Shown here: positions 15,283 to 23,534 of the stretch, in pieces
Position numbering within the stretch: the stretch's first letter is position 1
Layout: each line of letters begins with the position of its first letter
Assembly (NCBI GenBank): GCA_963922455.1
Contig: CAWUIO010000087.1
Location: 1-28,494 of the forward strand
DNA from: CAWUIO01 sp963922455
GTDB lineage: Bacteria > Bacteroidota > Bacteroidia > Cytophagales > Microscillaceae
Length of the DNA: 28,494 bases
Direction: 5' to 3'
Program-made: the position numbers and the translations under genes
The notes under the pieces: model-generated
The model's input: only the letters and a program-made list of their open reading frames with translations
Told to the model about the DNA's origin: nothing
Database searches by the model: none

Positions 15283-17046
15283 ATGTCTCAGAAAGAAACC
15301 GTTGAAAAAAAAATTTTAGAATGGCCTACGCTCAAGCGATTGATGCAATTTGCCCAACCTTATCGCCCGCAGTTTTTTTGGCTTATTCTCCTTACCATTT
15401 CCGTTGGAGTTTTAGGCCCTCTCCGGCCCTATATTATTGAGCTTACCATCAATAAGCACATCATGACGGGTAATTATCAGGGCATTGTCCATATGACCCT
15501 GCTCATGCTAGGTTTACTCATTGGCCAAGCCTATGTACAATACATGCATACCTACCTATCCGGGTGGCTTGGGCAAAGCATTATCAAAGATATTCGGATT
15601 GCTCTATACCGTCATATTTTAAGCCTTCGTCTCAAATATTATGACCGGACCCCAATTGGACGCTTGGTAACCCGTAATATTTCCGATATAGAGACCCTCT
15701 CCAATGTGTTTACCCAGGGGATTGCGGCCTTGGTGGGGGATGTTTTACAGATCTTTGTGATACTTTTTCTCATGTTTAGTACCGATTGGAAGCTTTCCCT
15801 GGTGAGTTTAGCCCTATTCCCTCTTTTGCTTTTGAGTACTTATGTTTTCAAAGAAAAAGTAAAACAAGCTTTTGATGAAACCCGGGCTGCCGTTTCAAAC
15901 CTCAATGCCTTCGTCCAGGAACACATCTCCGGGATGAATATTGTCCAGATCTTTGGCAGTGAAGCCATTGAGTACGAAAAATTTGAAGAAATTAACCAAG
16001 AACATCGCCGGGCCAATCTCAAAGCGGTACTTTATTACTCCGTATACTTCCCAGTTGCCGAAATTATTGCCGCAGGGGGTACCGGCCTTTTGGTTTGGTA
16101 TGCCGCCCGAGGCGTTCTTCTGGACGGTTTGGAGTTGGGTACCCTGGTGGCCTTTATTATGTATATCTCCTTATTTTTCCGGCCCATTCGGATGATAGCT
16201 GACCGTTTTAATACCATCCAGCTAGGTATTGTAAGTACTAACCGCATTATTAAAGTGCTCGATACCCAGGATCGTATTGAGAATAAAGGTACCTTCCAAC
16301 CCGATATCATCCAAGGGGACATTCGATTTGATAAGGTTTGGTTTGCCTATAATAAAGAAGACTATGTATTAAAAGATATTTCCTTTGATGTAAAAAAAGG
16401 GCAAACCATTGCTTTGGTAGGGGCTACAGGAGCCGGAAAATCCTCCGTGATCAATCTTCTCACGCGTTTTTATGAAATAAACAAAGGGCGCATTGAGCTT
16501 GACGGGCGAGACATCCAAGAATACTCTTTAGAATATTTAAGAAACCACATCGGAGTCGTTTTGCAAGATGTCTTTTTGTTTTCGGATAGCATTCGTAATA
16601 ATATCACCCTGGGAGATTCCAGCATCAGTGATGAAAATTTGATCCAAGCCGCCGAATTGGTTGGGGCCGATAAGTTTATTTCTAAACTTGAAGAAGGCTA
16701 TGACTACAATGTACAAGAGCGGGGAGCCACCCTTTCCGTTGGGCAAAGGCAATTGCTTTCCTTTGTACGGGCCGTCGTACGAGACCCTCGCGTAATCATC
16801 CTGGATGAAGCGACATCCTCGGTTGATACAGAAACCGAAGAAATGATCCAGTCGGCCATTGAAAAACTGATGAAAGGCCGTACCGCCCTGGTCATTGCCC
16901 ACCGCTTGTCTACCATTCAAAAAGCGGATAAAATCATTGTTTTAAACAAAGGGGAAATTGTAGAACAAGGTACCCACCAAGAACTCCTTGTAAAGAACGG
17001 CTATTACGCAAAGCTCCATCAAATGCAATATAAAGAAGCTGTTTAA
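15283..17046 (+). CDS. ABC exporter, fused permease-ATPase (MsbA-like)
   Basis: This 587-residue half-transporter would act as a dimer in the inner membrane. The N-terminal 330 residues form a six-helix type IV exporter domain, with coupling-helix motifs such as YYDRTPIGRLVTRNISDIE at 119-137. The ATPase domain has Walker A GATGAGKSS (380-388), a Q-loop at Q428, signature LSVGQRQ (494-500), Walker B VIILDE (504-509) with catalytic E509, and the switch histidine H540. Everything needed for activity is present. Related proteins export lipid A core, lipids or hydrophobic compounds; the substrate cannot be read here. It lies 40 bp after truA and 103 bp before the TetR-type gene, a layout that could mean local regulation of efflux. 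Confidence 0.93.
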   Translation: MSQKETVEKKILEWPTLKRLMQFAQPYRPQFFWLILLTISVGVLGPLRPYIIELTINKHIMTGNYQGIVHMTLLMLGLLIGQAYVQYMHTYLSGWLGQSIIKDIRIALYRHILSLRLKYYDRTPIGRLVTRNISDIETLSNVFTQGIAALVGDVLQIFVILFLMFSTDWKLSLVSLALFPLLLLSTYVFKEKVKQAFDETRAAVSNLNAFVQEHISGMNIVQIFGSEAIEYEKFEEINQEHRRANLKAVLYYSVYFPVAEIIAAGGTGLLVWYAARGVLLDGLELGTLVAFIMYISLFFRPIRMIADRFNTIQLGIVSTNRIIKVLDTQDRIENKGTFQPDIIQGDIRFDKVWFAYNKEDYVLKDISFDVKKGQTIALVGATGAGKSSVINLLTRFYEINKGRIELDGRDIQEYSLEYLRNHIGVVLQDVFLFSDSIRNNITLGDSSISDENLIQAAELVGADKFISKLEEGYDYNVQERGATLSVGQRQLLSFVRAVVRDPRVIILDEATSSVDTETEEMIQSAIEKLMKGRTALVIAHRLSTIQKADKIIVLNKGEIVEQGTHQELLVKNGYYAKLHQMQYKEAV

Positions 17047-17112
17047 TTCTATAAAGCTCCTCTCATGTTAGATTTATCTGGAGTACTTGTAAACCTTCCG
17101 ACTTAAGAATTA

Positions 17113-17123
17113 GTTAGACTAAC
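17113..17123. promoter_or_regulatory. Possible operator: GTTAG-A-CTAAC dyad
   Basis: A perfect 5-bp inverted repeat around one base lies 26 nt before the TetR-family start codon, in the promoter zone. TetR-type proteins commonly bind such dyads to control their own gene; binding here is inferred only from position. Confidence 0.35.
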
Positions 17124-17149
17124 ATACTTCATAAATCATTCTAAAGCGC

Positions 17150-17785
17150 ATGGAAACTGCAGAAAAAATCAAAGACGCTTACATTGAGTTTTTACTTGAA
17201 AATCATAACCCTCCGGGTTCCGCTTACCAGATTGCCAAAAAAGCCGGCATCAGTGAAGAAGAATTTTTTAATACGTTTACCTCTCTCAAAGCCATTGACC
17301 AAGCCGTTTGGGGCGATTTTTTTACCGAAACCCAAAATCGCGTGGAGTCTGAAGAGGTATATGCCGACTACACGGTGCGAGAAAAGCTGCTAGCCTTCTA
17401 TTTTACCATGATTGAAGTCTTAAAATCTCGTCGGAGCTACGTTCTTAAAGTGTTTCCGAGTGAGCTAAAAGAATTTTCCAAGGCTCCCCAAATGTTATCG
17501 GAGTTCAAAAGCGGCTTTATGCACTACGTTGACAACCTCATCTTAGAGGGTAGAGAGTCCCAAGAACTGAGTGAAAGGCCCAGCTTTATCATAGATATCT
17601 ATCCGCGTATCATCTGGGCCCAAGCCTTGTTAATTATCCGTTTCTGGGTGAGAGATGATAGTATGGGTTTTGAAAAAACCGATGCCTACATAGAAAAAGC
17701 CGTCAATTTTGGCATTGATGTGATGGGCCCTACTAGTATCGATTCGGCATTTGACTTTTTCAAATACGCCTTTCAAAACCGCTAA
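17150..17785 (+). CDS. TetR-family-like transcriptional regulator
   Basis: This 211-residue protein has an N-terminal three-helix DNA-binding domain: TAEKIKDAYIEFLLEN at 3-18, then a helix-turn-helix SAYQIAKKAGISEEEFFNTF at 24-43. The helical C-terminal region is of the kind that binds ligands in TetR proteins. The DNA-binding part is somewhat divergent: EFFNTFTSLKAIDQAVW replaces the usual YHYFxSKExL ending. It is followed after 99 bp by an AarF/ABC1-like gene on the same strand. From memory, this pairing recurs in Bacteroidota, which suggests a functional link rather than a regulator of the exporter upstream. The ligand is unknown. Confidence 0.82.
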   Translation: METAEKIKDAYIEFLLENHNPPGSAYQIAKKAGISEEEFFNTFTSLKAIDQAVWGDFFTETQNRVESEEVYADYTVREKLLAFYFTMIEVLKSRRSYVLKVFPSELKEFSKAPQMLSEFKSGFMHYVDNLILEGRESQELSERPSFIIDIYPRIIWAQALLIIRFWVRDDSMGFEKTDAYIEKAVNFGIDVMGPTSIDSAFDFFKYAFQNR

Positions 17786-17796
17786 ACCCTACACAG

Positions 17797-17829
17797 GCTC
17801 GTTTTTCCGGGCTTGCTGGCAAGCAAGAG
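17797..17829 (+). terminator. Hairpin after the TetR-type gene
   Basis: A stem GCTTGC/GCAAGC (17811-17816 with 17819-17824, loop TG) is flanked by an outer GCTC/GAGC pair. No T-run follows, so termination is uncertain; it may act in mRNA processing or not at all. Confidence 0.3.
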
Positions 17830-17884
17830 CAAACTCCTTTATTCTACCCAGCGTTTCTATTGTATAAACTAAGTATCACATCCC

Positions 17885-19210
17885 ATGAAATCCCAAAATA
17901 AAATCCCTACTTCCAAAGTGCAGCGTGCGTCCAAGTTTGTAAAAACCGGGATCAAAGTAGGCGGTAATTATATAAAACACTACACCAAAAAAGCCCTCAA
18001 TCAACCAACCAGCAAAGCAGAGCTAGACGAGGATAATGCCCGCGATATCTACGAGTCATTGAGCCAACTTAAAGGAAGTGCCCTCAAAGTAGCGCAAATG
18101 ATGAGTATGGACAAAAACATGCTCCCCCAAGCCTATCGCGACCGCTTTGCTATGTCACAGTATAGTGCCCCACCTCTTTCGGGTCCCTTGGTCATCAAGA
18201 CTTTCCAAAAATATTTTGGCAAATCTCCCAGTCAGCTATTTGACCAATTTGATATGAAGGCCGTCAATGCCGCTTCTATCGGGCAAGTGCATCTGGCTTA
18301 TAAAAATGATAAAAAGCTAGCCGTCAAGATCCAATATCCTGGGGTAGCCGATAGTATTAGCTCTGACCTCAAAATGGTAAAACCTTTTGCGACCACCATT
18401 TTAGGACTACCCAACAAAGATATCGAGAAATATCTAGCCGAAGTAGAAACCAAACTCGTTGAAGAAACTGACTACGAACTTGAGCTCAAGCGATCCGTAG
18501 AAATTTCCGAAGCTTGTAGCCATATCCCACACCTTCGCTTTGCCAAATATTATCCAGAGTTTTCTAGTAAAAAAATCCTCGCCATGGACTGGCTCGATGG
18601 CCAACACTTACTAGAATTTGTGGCCCAAAACCCCTCACAAGAAATTCGCAACCAAATTGGCCAAGCGCTCTGGGATTTTTACGATTTCCAGATGCACCAA
18701 CTCAAAGCTGTACACGCCGACCCTCACCCCGGCAATTTTATTATGAACCTGGATGGCAGCTTGGCTATCATAGACTTTGGCTGTGTCAAAGAAATCCCCG
18801 AAGACTATTATCAAAATTACTTTGTGGTTATCAATCCTCATGTCTTAGAGGACGAAGCCCGTATGCTGGATATCTTTTACCTAAATGAGTTCTTATTGCC
18901 TAAGGACAGCCCCGAACAAGTGAAATTTTTTACGGGCCTCTTCAAACAGATGATCGAATTACTTTGCCGTCCTTTCCGTCAAGATACTTTTGACTTTAGC
19001 GACGATCAATACTTCAAAGAGATTTTTGACTTTGGCGAAAAACTCTCCACTATGCCTGAAGTTCGCCAATCCAAAGAAGCCCGGGGCTCTCGTCACTCAC
19101 TCTACATCAACCGGACTTACTTTGGTTTGTATAATATCTTAAATGAACTAAAAGCCGAAGTAAAGACAACCCGTCCTGCCTGGTTGACCCAACCACTCGA
19201 GGCACTTTAA
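17885..19210 (+). CDS. AarF/ABC1/UbiB kinase-like protein
   Basis: This 441-residue atypical kinase-like protein is of the ABC1/ADCK family, whose members support ubiquinone or other isoprenoid-lipid metabolism. Family landmarks are a KxGQ-type motif, here LKVAQMMS (K68-V-A-Q71, alanine in place of the usual glycine), the alanine-rich loop AVNAASIGQVH at 126-136, lysine K148 in AVKIQYPG, the ETDYELE acidic motif at 194-200, HADPHPGNF at 277-285 with D279, and DFG at 297-299. The catalytic set is complete. No TM helices follow the kinase domain, unlike UbiB of E. coli. It is probably co-regulated with the TetR-type gene 99 bp upstream. The substrate is unknown. Confidence 0.92.
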   Translation: MKSQNKIPTSKVQRASKFVKTGIKVGGNYIKHYTKKALNQPTSKAELDEDNARDIYESLSQLKGSALKVAQMMSMDKNMLPQAYRDRFAMSQYSAPPLSGPLVIKTFQKYFGKSPSQLFDQFDMKAVNAASIGQVHLAYKNDKKLAVKIQYPGVADSISSDLKMVKPFATTILGLPNKDIEKYLAEVETKLVEETDYELELKRSVEISEACSHIPHLRFAKYYPEFSSKKILAMDWLDGQHLLEFVAQNPSQEIRNQIGQALWDFYDFQMHQLKAVHADPHPGNFIMNLDGSLAIIDFGCVKEIPEDYYQNYFVVINPHVLEDEARMLDIFYLNEFLLPKDSPEQVKFFTGLFKQMIELLCRPFRQDTFDFSDDQYFKEIFDFGEKLSTMPEVRQSKEARGSRHSLYINRTYFGLYNILNELKAEVKTTRPAWLTQPLEAL

Positions 19211-19231
19211 AAATACCAGGTCAAAACAGTT

Positions 19232-19433
19232 AAAAAGCGGTAAGAATTAGAAACTGTTTTAAGTTTATTTTTTGTCGGCGAAAAGGGCCAGTTTGGGGTT
19301 CTGATGAAATCAACAAAGAGCGCACAGCAGCGCTATGGGCGAGGAATTTGATGAAATCAGGTTCCCGAAATGGCTCTTTGCAGCCCAACGCAATTAAATA
19401 CGAACAGTTTCTTAATAAATTTTGCCGCTTTTT
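19232..19433. repeat. MITE-like inverted repeat of about 200 bp
   Basis: The left arm (from 19232, AAAAAGCGG then TTAGAAACTGTT) is matched in reverse by the right arm (AACAGTTTCTTA then CCGCTTTTT, ending 19433). Inside lie CAAAGAGC / GCTCTTTG inverted copies and a direct repeat TGATGAAATCA (near 19301 and 19349). No ORF or transposase is present. A non-autonomous insertion remnant is the likeliest reading; no target-site duplication was found. Confidence 0.5.
19391..19426 (+). repeat. 36-bp direct repeat, first copy
   Basis: CAATTAAATACGAACAGTTT followed by CTTAATAAATTTTGCC recurs with a few changes at 19806-19842. The two copies bracket repeat copy D. This first copy overlaps the right arm of the MITE-like element. 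Confidence 0.6.
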
Positions 19434-19452
19434 GCTTATTGGGTTAAGCCTT

Positions 19453-19583
19453 GGGGCTGTCCCCGGCTAGGGCATAGGGTATCTATTTTGAAATATAAGC
19501 TAGCCGGGGTCGGGCTTTCGCTACTCGCTGCCTTTCCCCGCAAGGCCCATACGAGCTCAAACATGCCGCTCTATCCCTCAGCC
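19453..19583 (+). repeat. Dispersed structured repeat, copy D
   Basis: Plus-strand copy. It starts GGGGCTG and has a perfect 10-bp stem CCCCGGCTAG (19461-19470) with CTAGCCGGGG (19500-19509), whose sequence differs from the other copies while keeping pairing. Then come GGGCTTTCGCTACTCGCTGC, CTTTCCCC, CGAGCTCAAACATGCCGCT and the end CCCTCAGCC. The closing stem is GGCTG/CAGCC rather than GGCTT/AAGCC, a compensated change. It lies 242 bp past the AarF-like gene. Confidence 0.85.
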
Positions 19584-19805
19584 ATACCCTGGAAACTAAG
19601 CTCCCTAAGTCAAGTCTCAGTAGTGTAAACCTGCGTGATAAAATCATCCAATTTTACATACTTGCCTGGCTTATCTATACTTCCAGATAAAATATAACCC
19701 ATGCACTAGAAGCAGACTAACTCATATAACGTACAATAAGGCATGGGGCTTAATTATTGAGGTAGTATAGGCATACATGAAGATTTAGGTACTTTCCACC
19801 TTATA

Positions 19806-19842
19806 CAATTAAATTTAAACAGTTTCTTAGATAATTTTACCC
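19806..19842 (+). repeat. 36-bp direct repeat, second copy
   Basis: CAATTAAATTTAAACAGTTT followed by CTTAGATAATTTTACCC closely matches 19391-19426. It lies about 55 bp before the phosphatase gene, so it could also contain part of that gene's promoter. The DNA between 19584 and 19805 shows nothing recognisable. Confidence 0.55.
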
Positions 19843-19895
19843 CTTACTATACATACAGAATACTGCTTTCACCCTATATAACAACTGTACAGTTG

Positions 19896-22649
19896 ATGAA
19901 TCACTTATCTACCGCCCACCTTAATCTTATATTCGTATTAACGCTCGGTCTATTTTGCGACCTGAGTGCACAAAGTAATGCTGAGACCGATATTTTTTCT
20001 TTACGTTCTGATACAAGTTTAGTAAAATCCTTGATCAAGGATGCCCAGATTGCCTTCCAAGATAATAAAATTGACCAAGCTGTTTCGCTTGCCCAAAAAG
20101 CTTTAGATACAGCCAAAGAAAACAAGCTCACAAATGGACAAGCCCAAGCCACACTTATTATCGGGAAGGCCTATCGTCAATTACAAAAATACACTGAGGC
20201 CTCAGAGTACTTATTACAAAGCATCATTCTCTTTAAAAAAAAACCCAATAAGCAGCGCTTTCACGTAGAAGCTTTAATGGAGATGGGCTTTGTCAATCAA
20301 GAGCAGGAGTTTCACCAAAGTGCCATCGAGTACTTCAATCAGGCCTATAACCTGAATAAGGAGGGTAAAAATCCCAAAATAAATTATATCATTCTCGAGA
20401 GTCTGGTTATGTCTCATCTTCGGATGAAAAAATACAAAACGGCCATTCATGTAAATAATATCTTATTAGGCTTACACGAAAAGCAAGCCGATACTAGCAA
20501 GATTAGCCAGATTTTAAAGAAAAACCGAGACATCTTAAAACTGAATAAGCAGTACCGAGAAGCCATCACCTGGCAAGAAAAGATTTTGAAACTGCGAACT
20601 TATGATGGCATCGAGTTGGCCCAATCTTTAAATGAGTTAGGAAAACTTTATCAACTATCGGGTGATAATAACACAGCTTTAAAATACTTGTACAATTCTT
20701 TAAGCATGATCCAGTATCTCAATGACCCAAATCGAGATAGCTTGATCAAGAAGACAAACTTTGAGTTCTTAATAGATGTAGGAACCATCTATACCCAGAT
20801 CGGCAAGTATAACGAAGCCCGAAAATACTATACCAAAGCCCTCAATTTTGATAGAAATGAGAATGATCCCGTTGGGATGGCTCGGATATATAATTGCCTC
20901 GCTGCCAACTCATTAGCCAAAGGAGATCTCAGCGTTGCCAAAAAACATGGGCAAAAAGCCGAGCAGATCGCCAAAAAAAACCAAGCAGATATCGTGTTGT
21001 TAAACAGCTATAAAGTCCTGGCGGCTATCTATCAGAAAAGTAAAGAACAGAAAAAGTACGAGAAATATGCCGACTTGTACGACAACCTCAACACCAAACT
21101 GGAAAATCAACAGTACCAAGCCCAGTTTGATATTTTCCAAGATCAAATTGTCATAGAAAAAAAAGAAAATGAGTTCAAACTACTGCTCGCCGAAAAAGAA
21201 AAGCAATCCTTGGCCCTAAGGCAATCTGAGCTGGAAAGGCAAAAACAAGTACAAGATCTAAAATTTAAAGAAAATGAAATAGCCCTCCTCAAACGTAATC
21301 AAGAGTTAAAAGAATCGGCCTTCCGGAATCAACAATTGGAAAAAGAGCGTATTCAACAAATCCTCTTGATCACCCAGCAAAAATCAGAAGCCAGCAAGCA
21401 ACAACAAGCCATCAATCTCTTAGAAAAGAATAAAGAGATCCAAGAATTAGCCTTGAAGGAAAAAACGGCCAAAGAGAAACAAAGACAAAACGAAATAAAG
21501 CTCCTAGAAAAAGAGAAGGCCCTACAAAACCTAAAAGATGCCAACTTCCGAAGGTATAGCCTTATGCTCTTTAGCCTCATGGCGCTCATCATGGTTTTGA
21601 TTTTAATTGGCTTCTTCCAAAATAAGCGTAAAAACAGGGTGCTGGGCAAACAAAAAACGGAAATCCAATCCAAAAATGAACAGCTTTTGGCCAGTGAAGA
21701 AGAAATAAGGCAAAATTTAGAAGAGTTGGAAGCCACCCAGGAAAACCTAGCCGAGAAGAACGAACAGCTAAACTTTCAAAACGATAAGATCAAAGCCAAT
21801 GCCCTGGTACTCGAGAAAGCATATAAACAGCTTCGAATCAGTAAAGAAAGCCTTGATCAAAAAAATAAAGAACTTAATTATCAAAATACCCAGATCCGGG
21901 AGAGCTTAAAGTATGGCCATAAAATACAAATCGCTCTTCTGCCTCAGGAAAACCAGCTCCAAAAAATTTTCCCTAATTCGTTTATTTTTTACAAACCCAA
22001 GGATATCGTTTCGGGAGATTTCTTCTGGTTTCACAAGATAGATGAAAAATTATTTGTGGCTGTTGTTGATTGTACCGGCCACGGCGTACCGGGAGCCTTT
22101 ATGTCCATGATCGGCAATAAACTTTTATTAGAAATAGTCGAGCAAAAAGGGATTTTAGACCCCGCAGCTATTTTAGAAGAACTTCACCTAGGCATCGTCT
22201 CGGGTCTTAGACAAGATGAAACCGGCAACCAAGACGGGATGGACTTGACTCTCTGCCGCTTAGAAAAATTAGCCAATGGACATACCAGGCTAAGGTTTGC
22301 CGGGGCCAAACACACCCTATACGTTTTCGATAAGCAATTAATTGAGTTAAAAGGTACCCGAAAATCTATTGGGGGCCACTCGCAAAACCAACAAGTCAAG
22401 ACTTTTTTTAGCAATCACGAGCTGGTTTTAAATCCACAGGCCTCCCTCTATTGTACCAGCGATGGCTTACTGGATAGCCCCAACCCCAAAAGAAGGAAAT
22501 TTGGCCCCAAGCGCTTCCGGGCCTTCATTGAGGAAAATTATCACTACCCACTTGAGCAACAAAAAGAAAACTTGCTCAGCATCCTGGAAAAATTTCAAGA
22601 AGATACCTTACAAAGAGATGATATTTTAGTGCTAGGGCTTCGGGTATAA
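19896..22649 (+). CDS. TPR / coiled-coil / membrane-anchored SpoIIE-type phosphatase
   Basis: This 917-residue sensor-like protein starts with a signal peptide (about 1-26, ending LSAQ). TPR-like helical repeats cover about 45-400 (for example YTEASEYLL, GKYNEARKYYTKAL). A long coiled coil follows at about 405-550, then one membrane helix (about 554-575, LMALIMVLILIGFF) and a second coiled coil (about 585-675). The C-terminus is a PP2C-like SpoIIE/RsbU phosphatase with its metal aspartates in place: SGDFFW, VVDCTGHG, GMDLTL, TSDGLLD and RDDILVLGL. By this layout the TPR part faces the periplasm and the phosphatase the cytoplasm. Such proteins usually dephosphorylate anti-sigma-antagonist-type partners; no partner gene is adjacent. 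I start at the ATG at 19896; a TTG directly before it is less likely. Confidence 0.92.
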   Translation: MNHLSTAHLNLIFVLTLGLFCDLSAQSNAETDIFSLRSDTSLVKSLIKDAQIAFQDNKIDQAVSLAQKALDTAKENKLTNGQAQATLIIGKAYRQLQKYTEASEYLLQSIILFKKKPNKQRFHVEALMEMGFVNQEQEFHQSAIEYFNQAYNLNKEGKNPKINYIILESLVMSHLRMKKYKTAIHVNNILLGLHEKQADTSKISQILKKNRDILKLNKQYREAITWQEKILKLRTYDGIELAQSLNELGKLYQLSGDNNTALKYLYNSLSMIQYLNDPNRDSLIKKTNFEFLIDVGTIYTQIGKYNEARKYYTKALNFDRNENDPVGMARIYNCLAANSLAKGDLSVAKKHGQKAEQIAKKNQADIVLLNSYKVLAAIYQKSKEQKKYEKYADLYDNLNTKLENQQYQAQFDIFQDQIVIEKKENEFKLLLAEKEKQSLALRQSELERQKQVQDLKFKENEIALLKRNQELKESAFRNQQLEKERIQQILLITQQKSEASKQQQAINLLEKNKEIQELALKEKTAKEKQRQNEIKLLEKEKALQNLKDANFRRYSLMLFSLMALIMVLILIGFFQNKRKNRVLGKQKTEIQSKNEQLLASEEEIRQNLEELEATQENLAEKNEQLNFQNDKIKANALVLEKAYKQLRISKESLDQKNKELNYQNTQIRESLKYGHKIQIALLPQENQLQKIFPNSFIFYKPKDIVSGDFFWFHKIDEKLFVAVVDCTGHGVPGAFMSMIGNKLLLEIVEQKGILDPAAILEELHLGIVSGLRQDETGNQDGMDLTLCRLEKLANGHTRLRFAGAKHTLYVFDKQLIELKGTRKSIGGHSQNQQVKTFFSNHELVLNPQASLYCTSDGLLDSPNPKRRKFGPKRFRAFIEENYHYPLEQQKENLLSILEKFQEDTLQRDDILVLGLRV

Positions 22650-22678
22650 GCAACTCATTACCATGCATACGTTGAAAA

Positions 22679-22708
22679 GCACGCCAAGTAAATAATCACC
22701 CAGCGTGC
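22679..22708 (+). terminator. Weak hairpin after the phosphatase gene
   Basis: GCACGC (22679-22684) pairs with GCGTGC (22703-22708) across an 18-nt loop and is followed by AATAACAAAATT, not a T-run. It is a poor terminator candidate. Confidence 0.2.
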
Positions 22709-22723
22709 AATAACAAAATTCTT

Positions 22724-22860
22724 GGCTTAGGGATGGCCACCCGAAGGGCGGAGACCGCAAGGGCCTAGCGGGGGGCAGGCTCCGGCTTAGCTGGCCAGCC
22801 CGGCCCGCGCCGGCAATTACTTTCTATTGGGGCACCAGGCTCTCCGCGCGGGCAAGCCCC
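22724..22860 (-). repeat. Dispersed structured repeat, copy E (second subtype)
   Basis: On the minus strand it starts GGGGCTT 6 nt after the NlpC/P60 stop. The stem is CCCGCGC (22804-22810) with GCGCGGG (22846-22852). It ends GGCCATCCCTAAGCC. The middle differs from copies A-D: CGGGCTGGCCAGCTAAGCC, then a GC-rich stretch ending CGCCCTTCGGGTGG. It lies between convergent genes. Confidence 0.85.
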
Positions 22861-22866
22861 AAAGAC

Positions 22867-23403
22867 TTATCCTTTTCGTCCTCCGGCCGTAAAATACTTT
22901 TTATAATAGGTTTCGCTGAGGTTGTTAACCATGACTCCTTCGGAGCTACTGGCATGAACAAAATAGCCGTCTTGCAGATAGATCCCGACGTGCCCTACCC
23001 GCGCGGTATTGATTTTAAAGTAGACCATGTCGCCGGGTTTGAGATTGTTACGGTTTACTTTTTTGTAAACATCGGCCATGCCATCGGCGGTGCGGGGCGT
23101 GTTGACCTTATACACTTTTTTGTATACTTGCTGGACAAATCCGGAACAATCTACCCCTTTTTTGGTATTTCCCGCCCATTGGTAAGGAGTTCCTAACCAG
23201 CCACTTACTTCCCGTACCAGATTTATATCAATATCCTGGTCTAAGGAGATACCTAGCTGTTTTTCATAGGTTTTTAATTCGGCACTTTGGCTGTTGTTTG
23301 GCGTATTGCGGGACGTAGTAGAAGTGTTCATCAAGGCGCAGCTTGAAAAAAAAGCAAGCAAGAAGAACATGAGTAAGACTCGTAATTTCATAACCTGATT
23401 CAT
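22867..23403 (-). CDS. NlpC/P60 (C40) cell-wall peptidase lipoprotein
   Basis: This 178-residue envelope peptidase probably cuts the gamma-D-Glu-meso-DAP bond of peptidoglycan stem peptides. A hydrophobic signal ends in the lipobox FFSSC with C22 as the lipid anchor. The C40 triad is present: C86 in VDCSGFV, H138 in GHVGIYL and H150 in FVHASSS; WLGTPYQWAG before the cysteine is a family hallmark. An ATG four codons in (23391) gives a more typical signal start (MKLRVLL) and is an alternative. It stands alone, 131 bp after the anti-sigma/barrel gene on the same strand. Confidence 0.93.
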   Translation of the reverse strand: MNQVMKLRVLLMFFLLAFFSSCALMNTSTTSRNTPNNSQSAELKTYEKQLGISLDQDIDINLVREVSGWLGTPYQWAGNTKKGVDCSGFVQQVYKKVYKVNTPRTADGMADVYKKVNRNNLKPGDMVYFKINTARVGHVGIYLQDGYFVHASSSEGVMVNNLSETYYKKYFTAGGRKG

Positions 23404-23534
23404 AGATTCTGTGTAGAATGTTTGTGTTAATTCTTACGAAAATCACCTGAGGCCGGCTAGCTTTTTTTGTCAATTCAGGAATTTTGCTTGTAAAAACGCC
23501 CATTTCACTCTATTTCTACATAATTTCTTACATC

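Noticed and set aside
19422..19628. 68-residue ORF over repeat copy D
   Set aside because: The same repeat-derived peptide (GLSLLAAFPRK) as in copy B; not a gene.
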